From the NCBI GenBank assembly GCA_913060975.1, contig CAJXVC010000003.1, positions 62,001 to 126,000 on the forward strand: a stretch of 64,000 nt of DNA, given 5' to 3'. Made by a program: the position numbers and the translations under genes. Position 1 is the first letter of the stretch; every line of letters begins with the position of its first letter. The DNA comes from an uncultured Gammaproteobacteria bacterium. Its GTDB lineage: Bacteria > Pseudomonadota > Gammaproteobacteria > Pseudomonadales > Pseudohongiellaceae. This document shows positions 1 to 8,637 of the stretch, one piece after another. The notes under the pieces were generated by a model, which made no database searches, had not been told where the DNA came from, and saw only the letters and a program-made list of their open reading frames with translations.

Positions 1-13
1 ATCAGGAAGTCGC

Positions 14-922
14 ATGTCAGATTCAGCCCATATTGATGCATTGCGTGAATTCTTTGCTGTCCAACAATCTGAAGCGCGGCGGGTTTTTCATGGGCGTGGC
101 CATAGCTATCCGGGATTGGAGCATTTGTGTGTGGATTGGTACGGGCCGGTATTGCTGGTCAGTAACTATGCCGAACAAGCTTTAGACGACACGCTGTTTG
201 AGTCAATCCAGCAAGTGGATAGTGCCCGGCAAATTCGCTCGATCGTTGTGCAGCAACGCAATGTCATCGGCGCGCCCGCCGAGACTGTTTGGGGGGAGGC
301 GGTAGAAGAAGTAATCGTGCTGGAAAATGGTCTGCGCTTTGAAGTCCACCCCGGACGGCGTCAGAACGCTGGACTGTTTCTTGATATGCGCCTGATGCGT
401 CAGTGGTTAACAACGCAGTGCCGTGGCTGCAATGTGCTGAATCTGTTTGCCTATACCTGTTCGTTATCAGTTGCTGCCCTTGCCGGTGGCGCGAGTCAGG
501 TCGTGAACGTGGATGTCAGCAAGCCCAGTATCGCCTGGGGTAGCAGGAATCACCGACTAAATGGGCAGGACGAACGGCAAGTCAAAACTGTGCCGCACAA
601 CCTCTTCACTTCGTGGCGGCGCATCCAGCAGTACGGGCGTTATGATCTGGTTATTATCGACCCGCCGACGCGGCAACGTGGCAGTTTTGATGCCAGCAAG
701 GATTACGCCGCTGTATTAAAAAAGTTACCCAAACTGCTGAATCCGGGCGGGCGCTTTATTGCAGCGCTAAACAGCCCCTTTCTCGGCGCCGATTTTGTGC
801 TGGAACAGGTACATCGCTTCTTGCCAGAAGCGGAACTGCTTGAGCGCTTGCCGATTGCTCCCGAGTTCCCTGAATCCGACCCTGAAAAAGGCTTAAAGAT
901 ATTTTTGTTCTGCTTGTCTTAA
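14..922 (+). CDS. class I SAM-dependent methyltransferase (RlmI/RlmK-like)
   Basis: Predicted cytosolic S-adenosylmethionine-dependent methyltransferase of 302 residues, related to the catalytic half of the 23S rRNA m5C/m7G methyltransferases RlmI and RlmKL. The SAM-binding motif I region reads NLFAYTCSLSVAALAGGA (about residue 142), the acidic residue ending strand 2 lies in VVNVDVSKPS, and the motif IV tetrad is DPPT in VIIDPPTRQRG. The segment FLDMRLMRQW just before motif I is typical of RlmI-like enzymes. There is no obvious N-terminal PUA domain and the protein is shorter than RlmI (about 396 residues), so the exact substrate is open. The ATG follows AGGAAG at good spacing. It is separated from the next genes by a terminator-bearing intergenic region. 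The family assignment is firm; an RNA substrate is inferred. Confidence 0.85.
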   Translation: MSDSAHIDALREFFAVQQSEARRVFHGRGHSYPGLEHLCVDWYGPVLLVSNYAEQALDDTLFESIQQVDSARQIRSIVVQQRNVIGAPAETVWGEAVEEVIVLENGLRFEVHPGRRQNAGLFLDMRLMRQWLTTQCRGCNVLNLFAYTCSLSVAALAGGASQVVNVDVSKPSIAWGSRNHRLNGQDERQVKTVPHNLFTSWRRIQQYGRYDLVIIDPPTRQRGSFDASKDYAAVLKKLPKLLNPGGRFIAALNSPFLGADFVLEQVHRFLPEAELLERLPIAPEFPESDPEKGLKIFLFCLS

Positions 923-999
923 GCGTATTGCGCTGGGTAAAGCATAGCGCTGTCATTGAACTGTCAACTGACTGCCACCTTCCCGCAATAATGAATACC

Positions 1000-1133
1000 T
1001 ACAATTGCACCCATCTATTCAGGCGCACAGGCCTGACTCAATGTGGGTGCTACTGACTGATGTTTGCAGTCGTAATGGCTGTCTTAACATTCACGTAGCT
1101 TTTAATAGGCCCGGTTTTACCGGGCCTTTTTTT
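1000..1133 (+). ncRNA. candidate structured small RNA or long 3' UTR ending in a terminator
   Basis: This gene-free stretch can fold into three consecutive hairpins. The first pairs GCACCCA (1007-1013) with TGGGTGC (1044-1050) and encloses CAGGC/GCCTG (1020-1024 with 1031-1035). The second pairs GACTG/CAGTC (1055-1059 with 1067-1071). The third is a classical intrinsic terminator. No convincing ORF with a ribosome binding site is present, and I could not find a clean promoter upstream. It may be a processed 3' UTR of the methyltransferase transcript rather than an independent sRNA. Confidence 0.4.
1108..1133 (+). terminator. intrinsic terminator
   Basis: GGCCCGG, loop TTTTA, CCGGGCC, then a run of seven T. 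It would end transcription from the methyltransferase side or of the candidate structured RNA before the convergent cytochrome c gene. Confidence 0.88.
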
Positions 1134-1171
1134 GCCTGTCATTTGCCTGTCTGGGACTGGGATTCAGTGCC

Positions 1172-1549
1172 TCAAGGTTCTAGCAGGGCGGCGACTTCAC
1201 TGGCGCTAATGGGCTCCCCGGAATTGCTCCAGGCATTGCGCACATAATTGATAAGAGCAGCCATTTCAGTCTCGTCCAGCGCGCCTTTAAAGGATGGCAT
1301 CTCGCCACGGCCGATAATTAATACGAAAGCCACATCTGCGCCACTGCCGCGTACAACTTCACTGCCGTCCAAAGCCGGATATACGTTTGCAATCCCACGG
1401 CCGTTGCTTTGATGGCACTCGGCGCAATTGGCAAGAAACAGGGCTTCGCCCCTCTCTTGTTGGGCTTGGCTGGGCAGGCTGAACAGCATGATGTTCGTAG
1501 CAACAATGCTGGCTATGAAACGTGCGGATTGGGAGCGTGGTACTGCCAT
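1172..1549 (-). CDS. small exported c-type cytochrome
   Basis: Periplasmic monohaem cytochrome c of 125 residues from the chosen ATG (MAVPRSQS). The ORF track extends four codons upstream to a TTG, which is less likely. An N-terminal signal segment (FIASIVATNIMLFSLPSQAQ) is followed by the haem attachment motif CAECH and a likely axial methionine in GRGEMPSF. Size and motif order match class I cytochromes of the CccA/cytochrome c551-552 type, or the cytochrome c domains that accompany exported dehydrogenases. The gene stands alone, divergent from the phytanoyl-CoA dioxygenase gene, so its redox partner is unknown. No strong ribosome binding site is visible. Confidence 0.8.
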   Translation of the reverse strand: MAVPRSQSARFIASIVATNIMLFSLPSQAQQERGEALFLANCAECHQSNGRGIANVYPALDGSEVVRGSGADVAFVLIIGRGEMPSFKGALDETEMAALINYVRNAWSNSGEPISASEVAALLEP

Positions 1550-1638
1550 GTAAGAGGTCAATCATTCTTGGTCATGAAATAAAAAAGACTATAGCACGAT
1601 CCAAATCATGAGCGGATCATCTGCCGCGCACTCCTTGC

Positions 1639-1696
1639 GTGTAATGAGTTAGAATTCGGCTTTTACAGCACTATATAGCGCTATACCGTATTACAC
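1639..1696. promoter_or_regulatory. inverted repeats in a divergent promoter region
   Basis: The region between the divergent cytochrome c and phytanoyl-CoA dioxygenase genes holds the perfect 12-bp palindrome TATAGCGCTATA (1674-1685). It also holds a separated pair GTGTAAT (1639-1645) and ATTACAC (1690-1696). These are plausible operator sites. No specific regulator family could be matched. Confidence 0.35.
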
Positions 1697-1772
1697 TTAA
1701 CGCACTGCGCTTGGTGCGACTATTAAAAGTTCCACGGAGCCAAGCGGCCAGTTTCAGGCAAGGATTTCAGGT

Positions 1773-2597
1773 ATGACAGAAGTATTAACGGCACAGCCAG
1801 GTGTGCTGAGTCAGGCGCAGATTGATGAATTCCATGAGCGAGGAATTCTGCAGGTCGATTTCAGCTTTGCACCCGGGTTGCTCGAGACGATCAAGACCAA
1901 GGTTTATCCGCATTACCCGGCTGATTTTCGCAACGGAAAAGCAGATAACACTCGCCTACAGGATGCCTGGAAATGCGTCGATGAAGCGCGACAATTGGCT
2001 GCTGACCCGCGTGTGCTTGCTGCGTTGGAACAACTCCTGGGCCGCAAAGCGCTACCTTTTCAGACATTGAACTTTCCGGTCGGCACACGACAACTGGCGC
2101 ATTCCGATACGATTCATTTTAGTACCTTGCCAGCAGGCTATATGGTTGGCGTTTGGGTCGCGCTGGAGGACATCGATGCAGAAAATGGGCCGCTCATTTA
2201 TTACCCGGGTTCGCAAAAATTGCCTTACTATGGAATGCATGATTTCGATCTGGAGCCTGGCTATCACAACTATCACATCTACGAACAGCGCATTCAGGAA
2301 CTGATCGAGAAGGAAGGTTTCGAGCCAGAGTACGGTACGATCAGGAAGGGCCAGGCTATCATTTGGCATGCCAATGTACTGCATGGCGGTGCCCCTCAAA
2401 AAGACATGTCTCGTTCCCGGCACTCACAAGTCACGCACTACTACTTTGATGGTTGCAAGTACTACACGCCAATGGAAAGTACGGCCGATGAAAAGACTTA
2501 CAGGCAACCTGAGTGGATCACGAATCAGCCTTATCAAATGCCAGAACAGCCTGGTTTTCTGCGGCGCGTATTGCGCAAGCTGGGTGTGGCGACCTGA
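1773..2597 (+). CDS. phytanoyl-CoA dioxygenase (PhyH) family protein
   Basis: Cytosolic Fe(II)/2-oxoglutarate-dependent oxygenase of 274 residues. The facial-triad HxD is seen in LAHSDTIHF (about residue 110) and the distal His in IIWHANVLHGG (about 200). An Arg that could bind 2-oxoglutarate follows in SRSRHSQVTHYY. The double-stranded beta-helix region GVWVALEDIDAENGPLIYYPGS is typical of PhyH proteins. Substrates in this family range from acyl-CoAs to small metabolites and halogenated or phosphonate compounds, so the substrate is not predictable here. The gene has its own promoter region and is followed by a 101-bp gap before the ModF-like gene. Confidence 0.87.
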   Translation: MTEVLTAQPGVLSQAQIDEFHERGILQVDFSFAPGLLETIKTKVYPHYPADFRNGKADNTRLQDAWKCVDEARQLAADPRVLAALEQLLGRKALPFQTLNFPVGTRQLAHSDTIHFSTLPAGYMVGVWVALEDIDAENGPLIYYPGSQKLPYYGMHDFDLEPGYHNYHIYEQRIQELIEKEGFEPEYGTIRKGQAIIWHANVLHGGAPQKDMSRSRHSQVTHYYFDGCKYYTPMESTADEKTYRQPEWITNQPYQMPEQPGFLRRVLRKLGVAT

Positions 2598-2698
2598 AGC
2601 CGCGGGCTTGTAGGTGTGTGCTATAGATCAGTAGCCTGAAGGTTCGCTACGCACAACAAATGTCTGCAAAAATAAAGCACGAATAAAAAGGTCTCGTC

Positions 2699-4207
2699 AT
2701 GGTGGCTTTGGCCCGCATTCAACAGGCACAGTGTCGCCTTGGTCGTTTTCACACATTAAAGATTGCCGATTTTAGTATTAGTGCTGGGGAGCACTGGTGT
2801 GTGTTCGGCGCCAATGGCGCAGGTAAATCTGTCCTCGCCGAACTGTTATCGGGCAAGCGCCGAGATAGTCACCACTATGTTGAGTACGCCGGGCAATTTG
2901 ATCCTGGACTGGACGTCTTCGTCGTGTCTTTTGAAGAGCAGCAACGCCTGTGGCAACGAGACAATCGGCTTGATATCAGCGAATACAGTGCTGATGGACA
3001 GGATCTGGGCACGCAGGTCAGCGAACTGATCACTGCCGCTCGGCCACGCAGCGAACAGGAGCCGGACTTGCTGGCAGCGTTGATTACCTCGCTGGATCTG
3101 CAAGCGCTGTTAAGCAAAGGAATTCGTTATCTTTCGTCCGGACAATTGCGTCGGGCCATGATCGCGCGCGGTCTCTATGGTGTGCTGTTCAAACCGGAGC
3201 GCATGCTAATCCTCGATGAACCCATGGAAAGCATCGATCGGCATTCTCGGCAACGCATCCGTGATTGCATTGACCAGTATCGCTCGCACGGTTTTGCCAG
3301 CCTTGAACTGTGCCGGCGTGTTGCTGACATTCCTGCCGGGATTACGCATCTGGCACTACTACAGGAATTGCAATTGCTTGAGCAGGGTGAGCCTGACCAC
3401 ATTCGCTCGTCCAAAGTTTTCAAGGCTCTGGCGGACCCGCAGCCACAGATACCCCGGCAACTCCCTGCACTGCCGGTTGCAGAACCAGCATCTGATTCTG
3501 ATGATGCAGCTCCACTGATTGAGCTTCGCAACGTGCAAGCCTCTTATGGCCAGACTAAAGTGCTGAGCGACGTGTGTTGGCGCATGACGACATCTGATCA
3601 TGTGGTGATCGACGGACCCAACGGCTGTGGCAAATCGACTCTGCTCAGTTTAATTGATGGCGAGAATCATATGGCCTATGGTCAGGATGTATTCCTGTTC
3701 GGCAAAAGAAAGGGCAGTGGTGAGACAATCTGGGAAGTGAAAGCCAGGTTCGGCATCGTGTCGAACGATCTGCACAACAAATACATTAAAGGCTGGCGGG
3801 TTTTAGCTGTCGTCGTTTCAGGGTTTTTCGATACAGTTGGGCTCTATGATGACAGCGGCAGTCGCGAACAGATGCAGGCGCAGCAATGGTTGACTGCGTT
3901 GGGCCTGGCTGACTACGCATCACGTTACTATGATGAACTCTCTTATGGTCAGCAGAGGCTGGTATTGCTGGCACGTGCAATGGTCAAGCAGCCAGCCATT
4001 CTGATTCTTGATGAGCCTTGTGTCGGCCTCGACGATTTTCACCGTCGCATGGTGCTCGGTGTGCTGGATCGCATCGCCGCACAGTTACCGACACAGTTGA
4101 TCTATGTCAGTCACGTCGCCGGCGAACAGCCGACCTGTATCAATTCCCGAATTACATTCAGGGAGCTCGATGGCGGCGGGCATACCATTGAGCAAACTCA
4201 CTGTTAG
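2699..4207 (+). CDS. modF: double-domain ABC ATPase, ModF-like
   Basis: Soluble protein of 502 residues with two fused ABC ATPase domains and no membrane segments. Domain 1 has Walker A GANGAGKS, signature LSSGQ and Walker B MLILDEP. Domain 2 has Walker A GPNGCGKST, signature LSYGQ and Walker B ILILDEP. This arrangement and length match ModF (PhrA) of E. coli, which is linked to the molybdate transport locus, although its precise role is unsettled. No modABC genes are adjacent. Molybdenum use elsewhere in the window (MoeA and a Mo-hydroxylase) is consistent with the assignment. The gene converges on the CBS gene, sharing a 4-bp TTAG stop overlap. An energy-coupling or regulatory ATPase of other function remains possible. 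Confidence 0.75.
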   Translation: MVALARIQQAQCRLGRFHTLKIADFSISAGEHWCVFGANGAGKSVLAELLSGKRRDSHHYVEYAGQFDPGLDVFVVSFEEQQRLWQRDNRLDISEYSADGQDLGTQVSELITAARPRSEQEPDLLAALITSLDLQALLSKGIRYLSSGQLRRAMIARGLYGVLFKPERMLILDEPMESIDRHSRQRIRDCIDQYRSHGFASLELCRRVADIPAGITHLALLQELQLLEQGEPDHIRSSKVFKALADPQPQIPRQLPALPVAEPASDSDDAAPLIELRNVQASYGQTKVLSDVCWRMTTSDHVVIDGPNGCGKSTLLSLIDGENHMAYGQDVFLFGKRKGSGETIWEVKARFGIVSNDLHNKYIKGWRVLAVVVSGFFDTVGLYDDSGSREQMQAQQWLTALGLADYASRYYDELSYGQQRLVLLARAMVKQPAILILDEPCVGLDDFHRRMVLGVLDRIAAQLPTQLIYVSHVAGEQPTCINSRITFRELDGGGHTIEQTHC

Positions 4208-4638
4208 CTGCGGATATAGTTTTCCAGATGTTCGATGGTCTCCTGCTGATCATCGATGACATCTTTGACCAGGTCTCCAATCGAAAGAATGCCAACGACA
4301 TTTTCGCCTTCGAGTACCGGTAGATGGCGAATTCTGTGTCTGGACATCAGACCAAGTGAATCCCGGACCATGTCAGAAGGGCTTACCGTGATCAGATCGG
4401 TGCTCATGATCTGACCCACCAGGGTCTCACGCGAAGCGCGGCCTTTGAGAATTACTTCTCTCGCATAGTCTCGTTCCGACAATATGCCTGCAAGCCTGTC
4501 TCCGGAGAGGACCAGCAGAGCGCCGATATGTTTATCGGCCATGAGTTGAATTGCGGAAAATACGGTGTCGTCTGGCGCTACTGACCAGACAAGTGCGGAC
4601 TGCTTTTGCTTCAGGATCTGTTGTACTGTGTGCATCAT
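4204..4638 (-). CDS. tandem CBS-domain protein
   Basis: Cytosolic protein of 144 residues consisting almost entirely of two CBS motifs forming one Bateman module (roughly residues 10-65 and 75-130). Typical segments are VFSAIQLMADKHIGALLVL, GILSERDYAREV and HRIRHLPVLEGENVVGILSIGDLV. Stand-alone CBS pairs bind adenosine nucleotides such as AMP, ATP or NAD and regulate partner enzymes, or act as stress-linked sensors. The strong AAGGAG lies just upstream of two adjacent ATG codons; the first is used. Transcribed towards the ModF-like gene with overlapping stops. The partner is unknown. Confidence 0.9.
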   Translation of the reverse strand: MMHTVQQILKQKQSALVWSVAPDDTVFSAIQLMADKHIGALLVLSGDRLAGILSERDYAREVILKGRASRETLVGQIMSTDLITVSPSDMVRDSLGLMSRHRIRHLPVLEGENVVGILSIGDLVKDVIDDQQETIEHLENYIRS

Positions 4639-4665
4639 TCACTCCTTCTTGGGGAGTGACGGCAA

Positions 4666-5232
4666 TCAGTTTACCCGTGACAGAGCAATATTGGCGTAAC
4701 CAAGGTTATTGGAATAGAAGCCATATGTGTCGTTCACAAACAGGGTGAGTGTGCCGTCACAAGCTGCGACGAATTGATAATTACCACTGATTGAATCTTT
4801 GCTGAGGTCCGACACGCCTTGCAAACTGGCGCTACTGCAACGAGGTTGAAACAACATTAATTCGAACCACTGATGTTGGCGTGAGCGACGCGTTGTGCCT
4901 AAAAAGCTCAGCGGCATAAGATTGTTGGAGAAGCCAAATTCGTTAATCGCTTCGCCATTGTCGTTTTCTTCGATCCAGCCATCAATCCAGTTTGACAGCG
5001 TGACAACATCGAGCACATAGGTATTGCCTTCCTGGAGAATAATGCCTGTATCCAGGTTGGTAACAGAGGTGAAGAAATCCACGCTGATAGAATCACCCGG
5101 CGCCAAAACAGTGGCTGCGTCTCGATCACTCGAAGACTGAATGGCTGGAACCGAGCAGGCAGTCAAGAGCATCACTGTTGCACAGATAATCACTGCTGAT
5201 TTCGAGAATCTGCTGGCCGTATGTAATGTCAT
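4666..5232 (-). CDS. exported lipoprotein, function unknown
   Basis: Predicted lipoprotein of 188 residues. The signal peptide ends in the lipobox LTAC (Cys about residue 26). The mature part is rich in Asp, Asn and aromatic residues and ends with DGTLTLFVNDTYGFYSNNLGYANIAL. That ending resembles the beta-sandwich ND...Y..N.G lectin-like module (PA-IL/LecA type) also found in extracellular hydrolases. The central part mentions no catalytic motif I recognise. It lies 27 bp upstream, in the same orientation, of the CBS gene and may be co-transcribed with it. Envelope location is firm; a carbohydrate-binding role is inference only. Confidence 0.65.
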   Translation of the reverse strand: MTLHTASRFSKSAVIICATVMLLTACSVPAIQSSSDRDAATVLAPGDSISVDFFTSVTNLDTGIILQEGNTYVLDVVTLSNWIDGWIEENDNGEAINEFGFSNNLMPLSFLGTTRRSRQHQWFELMLFQPRCSSASLQGVSDLSKDSISGNYQFVAACDGTLTLFVNDTYGFYSNNLGYANIALSRVN

Positions 5233-5496
5233 TTTTCCGTCCTCGGTTCGACTTTCAGTCTGGGCTTGTCGTGTCGCCGGAGACCGCCTTCAGTCATTCC
5301 TGAAACTGCTCTCCAGCGCGATGGCTGCATGCCGGCCGCTGCTTCCTGGCTCAGGCATGCAGACAGTCTAACTTGAGTCCTCGCCAAGCTCAATTCCCAT
5401 ATGAGCTGGCCTAATTCGACGTCAGGTGCTGCACGGAAGGCGGGAGTACGCTAATGTTAGTGCCAGAACGACAGGCTGCTGGAAAAGGCATGCCTG

Positions 5497-6333
5497 GTGC
5501 GGTTAGATGAGGGGGATTGCATAGCGGCCATGAAGATTACTGTACTGGCTAACAGGGATTTGCCAGCCTGTCTGGCATTGAATTATCTGTGGTCACACCT
5601 GAAAGAGCATGACGTCACAGTGTTCTTGTCTTCCCACGTAGGAAAACCGCAGGGCCGCCCAGCGGCGCTTGAGCATTTGGCATTTTTTGAACAGACTTTA
5701 TGTAATGAATTGCTGTTTCCGGCACTGGATTCAGCAAGTTCTTCAGCCGATGCGGGGTTGATGACATTCAATCAACTTGCCAGTCACTGCGTTAAGCCAA
5801 TGCGGTTGCTCAGCCGGATTAACGAGGGGGAGGGTCTGGCGCTGTTTTCCAGTTCCGAACCGGATCTGGTGATTTCCATCCGCTTCGGGTTGATTCTCCG
5901 GGAACCGGTCCTGGCGATTCCGCCGGCTGGAGTTCTGAATCTGCATTCCGGTTTATTGCCAGATTACAAAGGTGTCATGGCGACATTCCGCGCAATGCTC
6001 AATGGTGACAATGAAATCGGTACGACTTTGCATTTTATCGACGATGCCGGTATCGATACGGGTCGCGTCGTCGGTATGACCAGGCTACCAGTTGATCGTA
6101 GCCATTCTTATTTCTGGCATGTGCTCGGCCTGTATGAACAGGGTTGTGAGTTGCTGGGGCAAACCATTACTAGAATAGCTTCCGGTGAGGCAATTGCTGG
6201 CACAGCTCAAGCGAGCACTGGCAATTATTACAGTTTTCCCGATGCGCACGAGTTGCGGGCATTCAGCGAGCAAGGTTTGCAGTTATGGAGCCCTGCAGAT
6301 GTGGTTGCCATAGGGCGGCGGTTTTTAGGTTAG
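5497..6333 (+). CDS. formyltransferase-fold protein (Fmt/PurN-like)
   Basis: Cytosolic protein of 278 residues with the formyltransferase catalytic signature. The Asn and His are in VLNLHSGLLPDYKG (about residue 150) and the Asp is in HFIDDAGIDTGRV (about 185). These match the N-H-D triad that moves formyl groups from 10-formyltetrahydrofolate in Fmt, PurN and sugar formyltransferases. It lacks the long Fmt C-terminal tRNA-binding domain, and the N-terminal part is unusual, so it is not the housekeeping Fmt. The track start is a GTG preceded by AAAAGG at good spacing. An internal ATG 11 codons later (MKITVLANRDLP) fits family N-termini but has poorer RBS spacing. Sugar or small-molecule formylation is inferred; no sugar cluster is adjacent. 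Confidence 0.72.
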   Translation: MRLDEGDCIAAMKITVLANRDLPACLALNYLWSHLKEHDVTVFLSSHVGKPQGRPAALEHLAFFEQTLCNELLFPALDSASSSADAGLMTFNQLASHCVKPMRLLSRINEGEGLALFSSSEPDLVISIRFGLILREPVLAIPPAGVLNLHSGLLPDYKGVMATFRAMLNGDNEIGTTLHFIDDAGIDTGRVVGMTRLPVDRSHSYFWHVLGLYEQGCELLGQTITRIASGEAIAGTAQASTGNYYSFPDAHELRAFSEQGLQLWSPADVVAIGRRFLG

Positions 6334-6501
6334 CCGGGGCTAACTGGCTTGTTGCGAGAGTTGCTCGCAGTATTCTGAAAAGCTCTTGCCAGCTACACAA
6401 GGGGTACTTGGATGCCCGGCTACAAAAATGACTTTACAATGTTAAGCAGGCGCTGATTGTGGGCGTGCACATCTTTCAACATACTCAGTCAAGGAGACAA
6501 C

Positions 6502-7125
6502 ATGAGTGATATTCATTTTTACACCAACCCCCAATCTCGAGGCCGTATCGTTCATTGGTTATTGGAGGAGCTGGGCGAACCTTACGAAACCCATTATCTG
6601 CAATACGGCGGCTCCATGAAGGAGCCCGAGTATCTGGCTATTAATCCCATGGGTAAGGTGCCAGCTATCACGCATAAGGGCGCTGTAGTTACAGAAGTGC
6701 CAGCCATTTGCGCCTATCTGGCTTCTGCCTATCCGCAGAGTGGGTTACTGCCACCCGCCGGGTCCCCTGCATCAGCAGCGTATTTCCGCTGGTTGTTTTT
6801 TGCTGCCGGACCAGTAGAGCAAGCTGTGACGACTAAGTCGATGGGCTGGCAGGCCACTGCAGAGCAGCAGCCAACCTTAGGTTTTGGCAGTTACGATGCG
6901 ACGATCAATACACTAGAGTTGGCGTTGGCCAATGGCCTATATATCTGCGGGGAGCAGTTCACCGCTGCCGATGTCTATGTTGGGTCCCACTTGACTTGGG
7001 GGTTGATGTTCGAGACCATCGAAAAGCGTCCCAAGTTTGTTGAGTATGTCGAACGTCTGGCAACTCGACCCGCTGCAGTCAGGGCCAATACGATTAATGA
7101 GGAACAGTTGAAGAAGAGCCAATAA
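6502..7125 (+). CDS. glutathione S-transferase family protein
   Basis: Cytosolic GST of 207 residues. The thioredoxin-fold N-terminal domain (residues 1-80) shows FYTNPQSRGRIVHWLLEELG, the cis-Pro region NPMGKVPAI and the glutathione-binding EVPAICAYLA, in which Val-Pro precedes a position that is usually Ser. The all-helical C-terminal domain contains FTAADVYVGSHL. The track ORF starts 15 codons upstream, but the ATG used here follows AAGGAGA at ideal spacing and begins at the domain. Similar proteins act in detoxification or isomerisation of small electrophiles. The gene stands alone. Confidence 0.9.
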   Translation: MSDIHFYTNPQSRGRIVHWLLEELGEPYETHYLQYGGSMKEPEYLAINPMGKVPAITHKGAVVTEVPAICAYLASAYPQSGLLPPAGSPASAAYFRWLFFAAGPVEQAVTTKSMGWQATAEQQPTLGFGSYDATINTLELALANGLYICGEQFTAADVYVGSHLTWGLMFETIEKRPKFVEYVERLATRPAAVRANTINEEQLKKSQ

Positions 7126-7178
7126 GTAAAACAGCTAATAATACTGTCTGCACTTAACGCAGAAGGAGAATAAAAACA

Positions 7179-8231
7179 ATGTCATTTCTTGCACTCTCTC
7201 CTGCGCAACATTCGGCACATTTCATTACCTTGTCTTCTGTGTTTTTCCGGACAGCCTTGCTGGGCGCCCTTGTCTGTGTCGCTATCCCGGCGCTAGCGCA
7301 GCCAGCTGCGCAAGCGTACGAGCCACCACGGACAGTCTATGGGCGCCCCGATTTACAGGGAACCTGGTCTAATGCTTCTATTACTACACTAGAACGAAAC
7401 GGACGTTATGAACGCCTAACCTTGAGTGATGATGAGATCGCCAGAGCAACTTCCCAACACCCACAAAATGTGCGACTTGCTACCGATGACAATATGGTAG
7501 CCGGTGAGCTGCCGGATGGAACTGACTTGTCGAGGGGGCGTGGCTACAATGCTTTCTGGATCGATCCGGGTACGCAGTTCGGAGTCATCGATGGCGAATA
7601 CCGAACGTCATGGATTGTTGAACCAGCCGACGGCCGGATTCCCTATTCCGAGCAAGGCGAGCAGCTACGGTCCGCGTTACGCAACAAGAACGCCGGATCA
7701 GATGGGCCAGAAGCCCGCCCCTTGGCCGAGCGCTGTATTAGCACCAATATGCGAGTCGGCCCGCCGATGATTAACGGGCTTTATAACAATAATTATGAGA
7801 TCATCCAGACCGAAGATTATGTGGTTATTCGCACTGAAATGGTGAGCCATGCACGCATAGTCAGATTAAATCAGGAGCACCAGATGGATACGATCAAACC
7901 AATGTTTGGTGAGTCCGTCGGGTATTGGGATGGCGATACACTGGTTGTGGAAACAACCAACTTTCACCCCCTGCAAGAAGAAGCTAGCATCAGCCTCTCG
8001 CCCCAGGGGCGTGTTCTGGAACAATTTACCCGCGTGTCGGCTGAGCAGATCCTTTATGAATTTACTGTAGAGGATCCACGCTACTATTCACAGCCCTGGC
8101 ATGGCGAGGCGAGATTTCTGCCAGCAGCGGGCAATGTGTTTGAGTTTGCCTGTCATGAAGGCAACTATGCGCTTGGCGCCATTCTTGGCGGCGCCAGACG
8201 AGAAGAATTGCAACAAGAGCTGGAGCGATAG
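7179..8231 (+). CDS. exported protein of unknown function (GRPDLQGTW family)
   Basis: Protein of 350 residues with a long n-region and a hydrophobic signal core ending near PALAQPAAQA, so probably periplasmic. The mature protein starts with the segment YGRPDLQGTWSN. I know this segment from a widespread uncharacterised family found in multiple copies in marine gammaproteobacteria and acidobacteria. Other recognisable stretches are MINGLYNNNYEIIQTEDYVVI and ESVGYWDGDTLVVETTNF, predicting a beta-rich fold. No catalytic residues are known. The ATG follows AGAAGGAGA. It begins 53 bp after the GST stop, so co-transcription is possible. I do not assign a function. Confidence 0.75.
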   Translation: MSFLALSPAQHSAHFITLSSVFFRTALLGALVCVAIPALAQPAAQAYEPPRTVYGRPDLQGTWSNASITTLERNGRYERLTLSDDEIARATSQHPQNVRLATDDNMVAGELPDGTDLSRGRGYNAFWIDPGTQFGVIDGEYRTSWIVEPADGRIPYSEQGEQLRSALRNKNAGSDGPEARPLAERCISTNMRVGPPMINGLYNNNYEIIQTEDYVVIRTEMVSHARIVRLNQEHQMDTIKPMFGESVGYWDGDTLVVETTNFHPLQEEASISLSPQGRVLEQFTRVSAEQILYEFTVEDPRYYSQPWHGEARFLPAAGNVFEFACHEGNYALGAILGGARREELQQELER

Positions 8232-8637
8232 ATAGTGCATTTTAAAGAGATATTTAAAAAGCCATAGAAAAAGCGTTAGATTACATAAGAGTCAGGGTAA
8301 AATCTGGTTCGCAACAATAATTTTAAAGTGGCAACCAGTTTGGCTGGAACGGCTCAACTGGCCGCGAGTGCCATGTGACCTATCATGGTGCATGTGGTGG
8401 TCGACGAAACTGGAGTGGGTGCAATGGTTCGCCACAAGCGAGTTGGGTTGGGTGTTGAAATCATACTTTAAGACTGATTGCAGAACGAAAAGGCTTGGCA
8501 GTTCCCATGTCAGTCTGTTTGACGGTGCGCTCTTCACTGTCAATCGCTCACGAATAATCCGGTAACCCGGATACAGCTACAAACTATCAATATCAAAATC
8601 AACAACAGGCTGTGTTGCATAGCCAGTGAGGACTGTT
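8232..8637. other. intergenic region, nothing recognised
   Basis: About 405 bases between the secreted protein gene and the MBL-fold gene. Two ORFs of 65-83 codons in the track (one per strand) have no ribosome binding site and low-quality translations rich in Trp, Cys and His. I see no terminator, tRNA or clear operator. It presumably carries the promoter of the MBL-fold gene. Confidence 0.5.

Noticed and set aside
8292-8565. Two ORFs in the 8.2-8.6 kb gap
   Set aside because: No RBS, poor composition and mutually overlapping on opposite strands.
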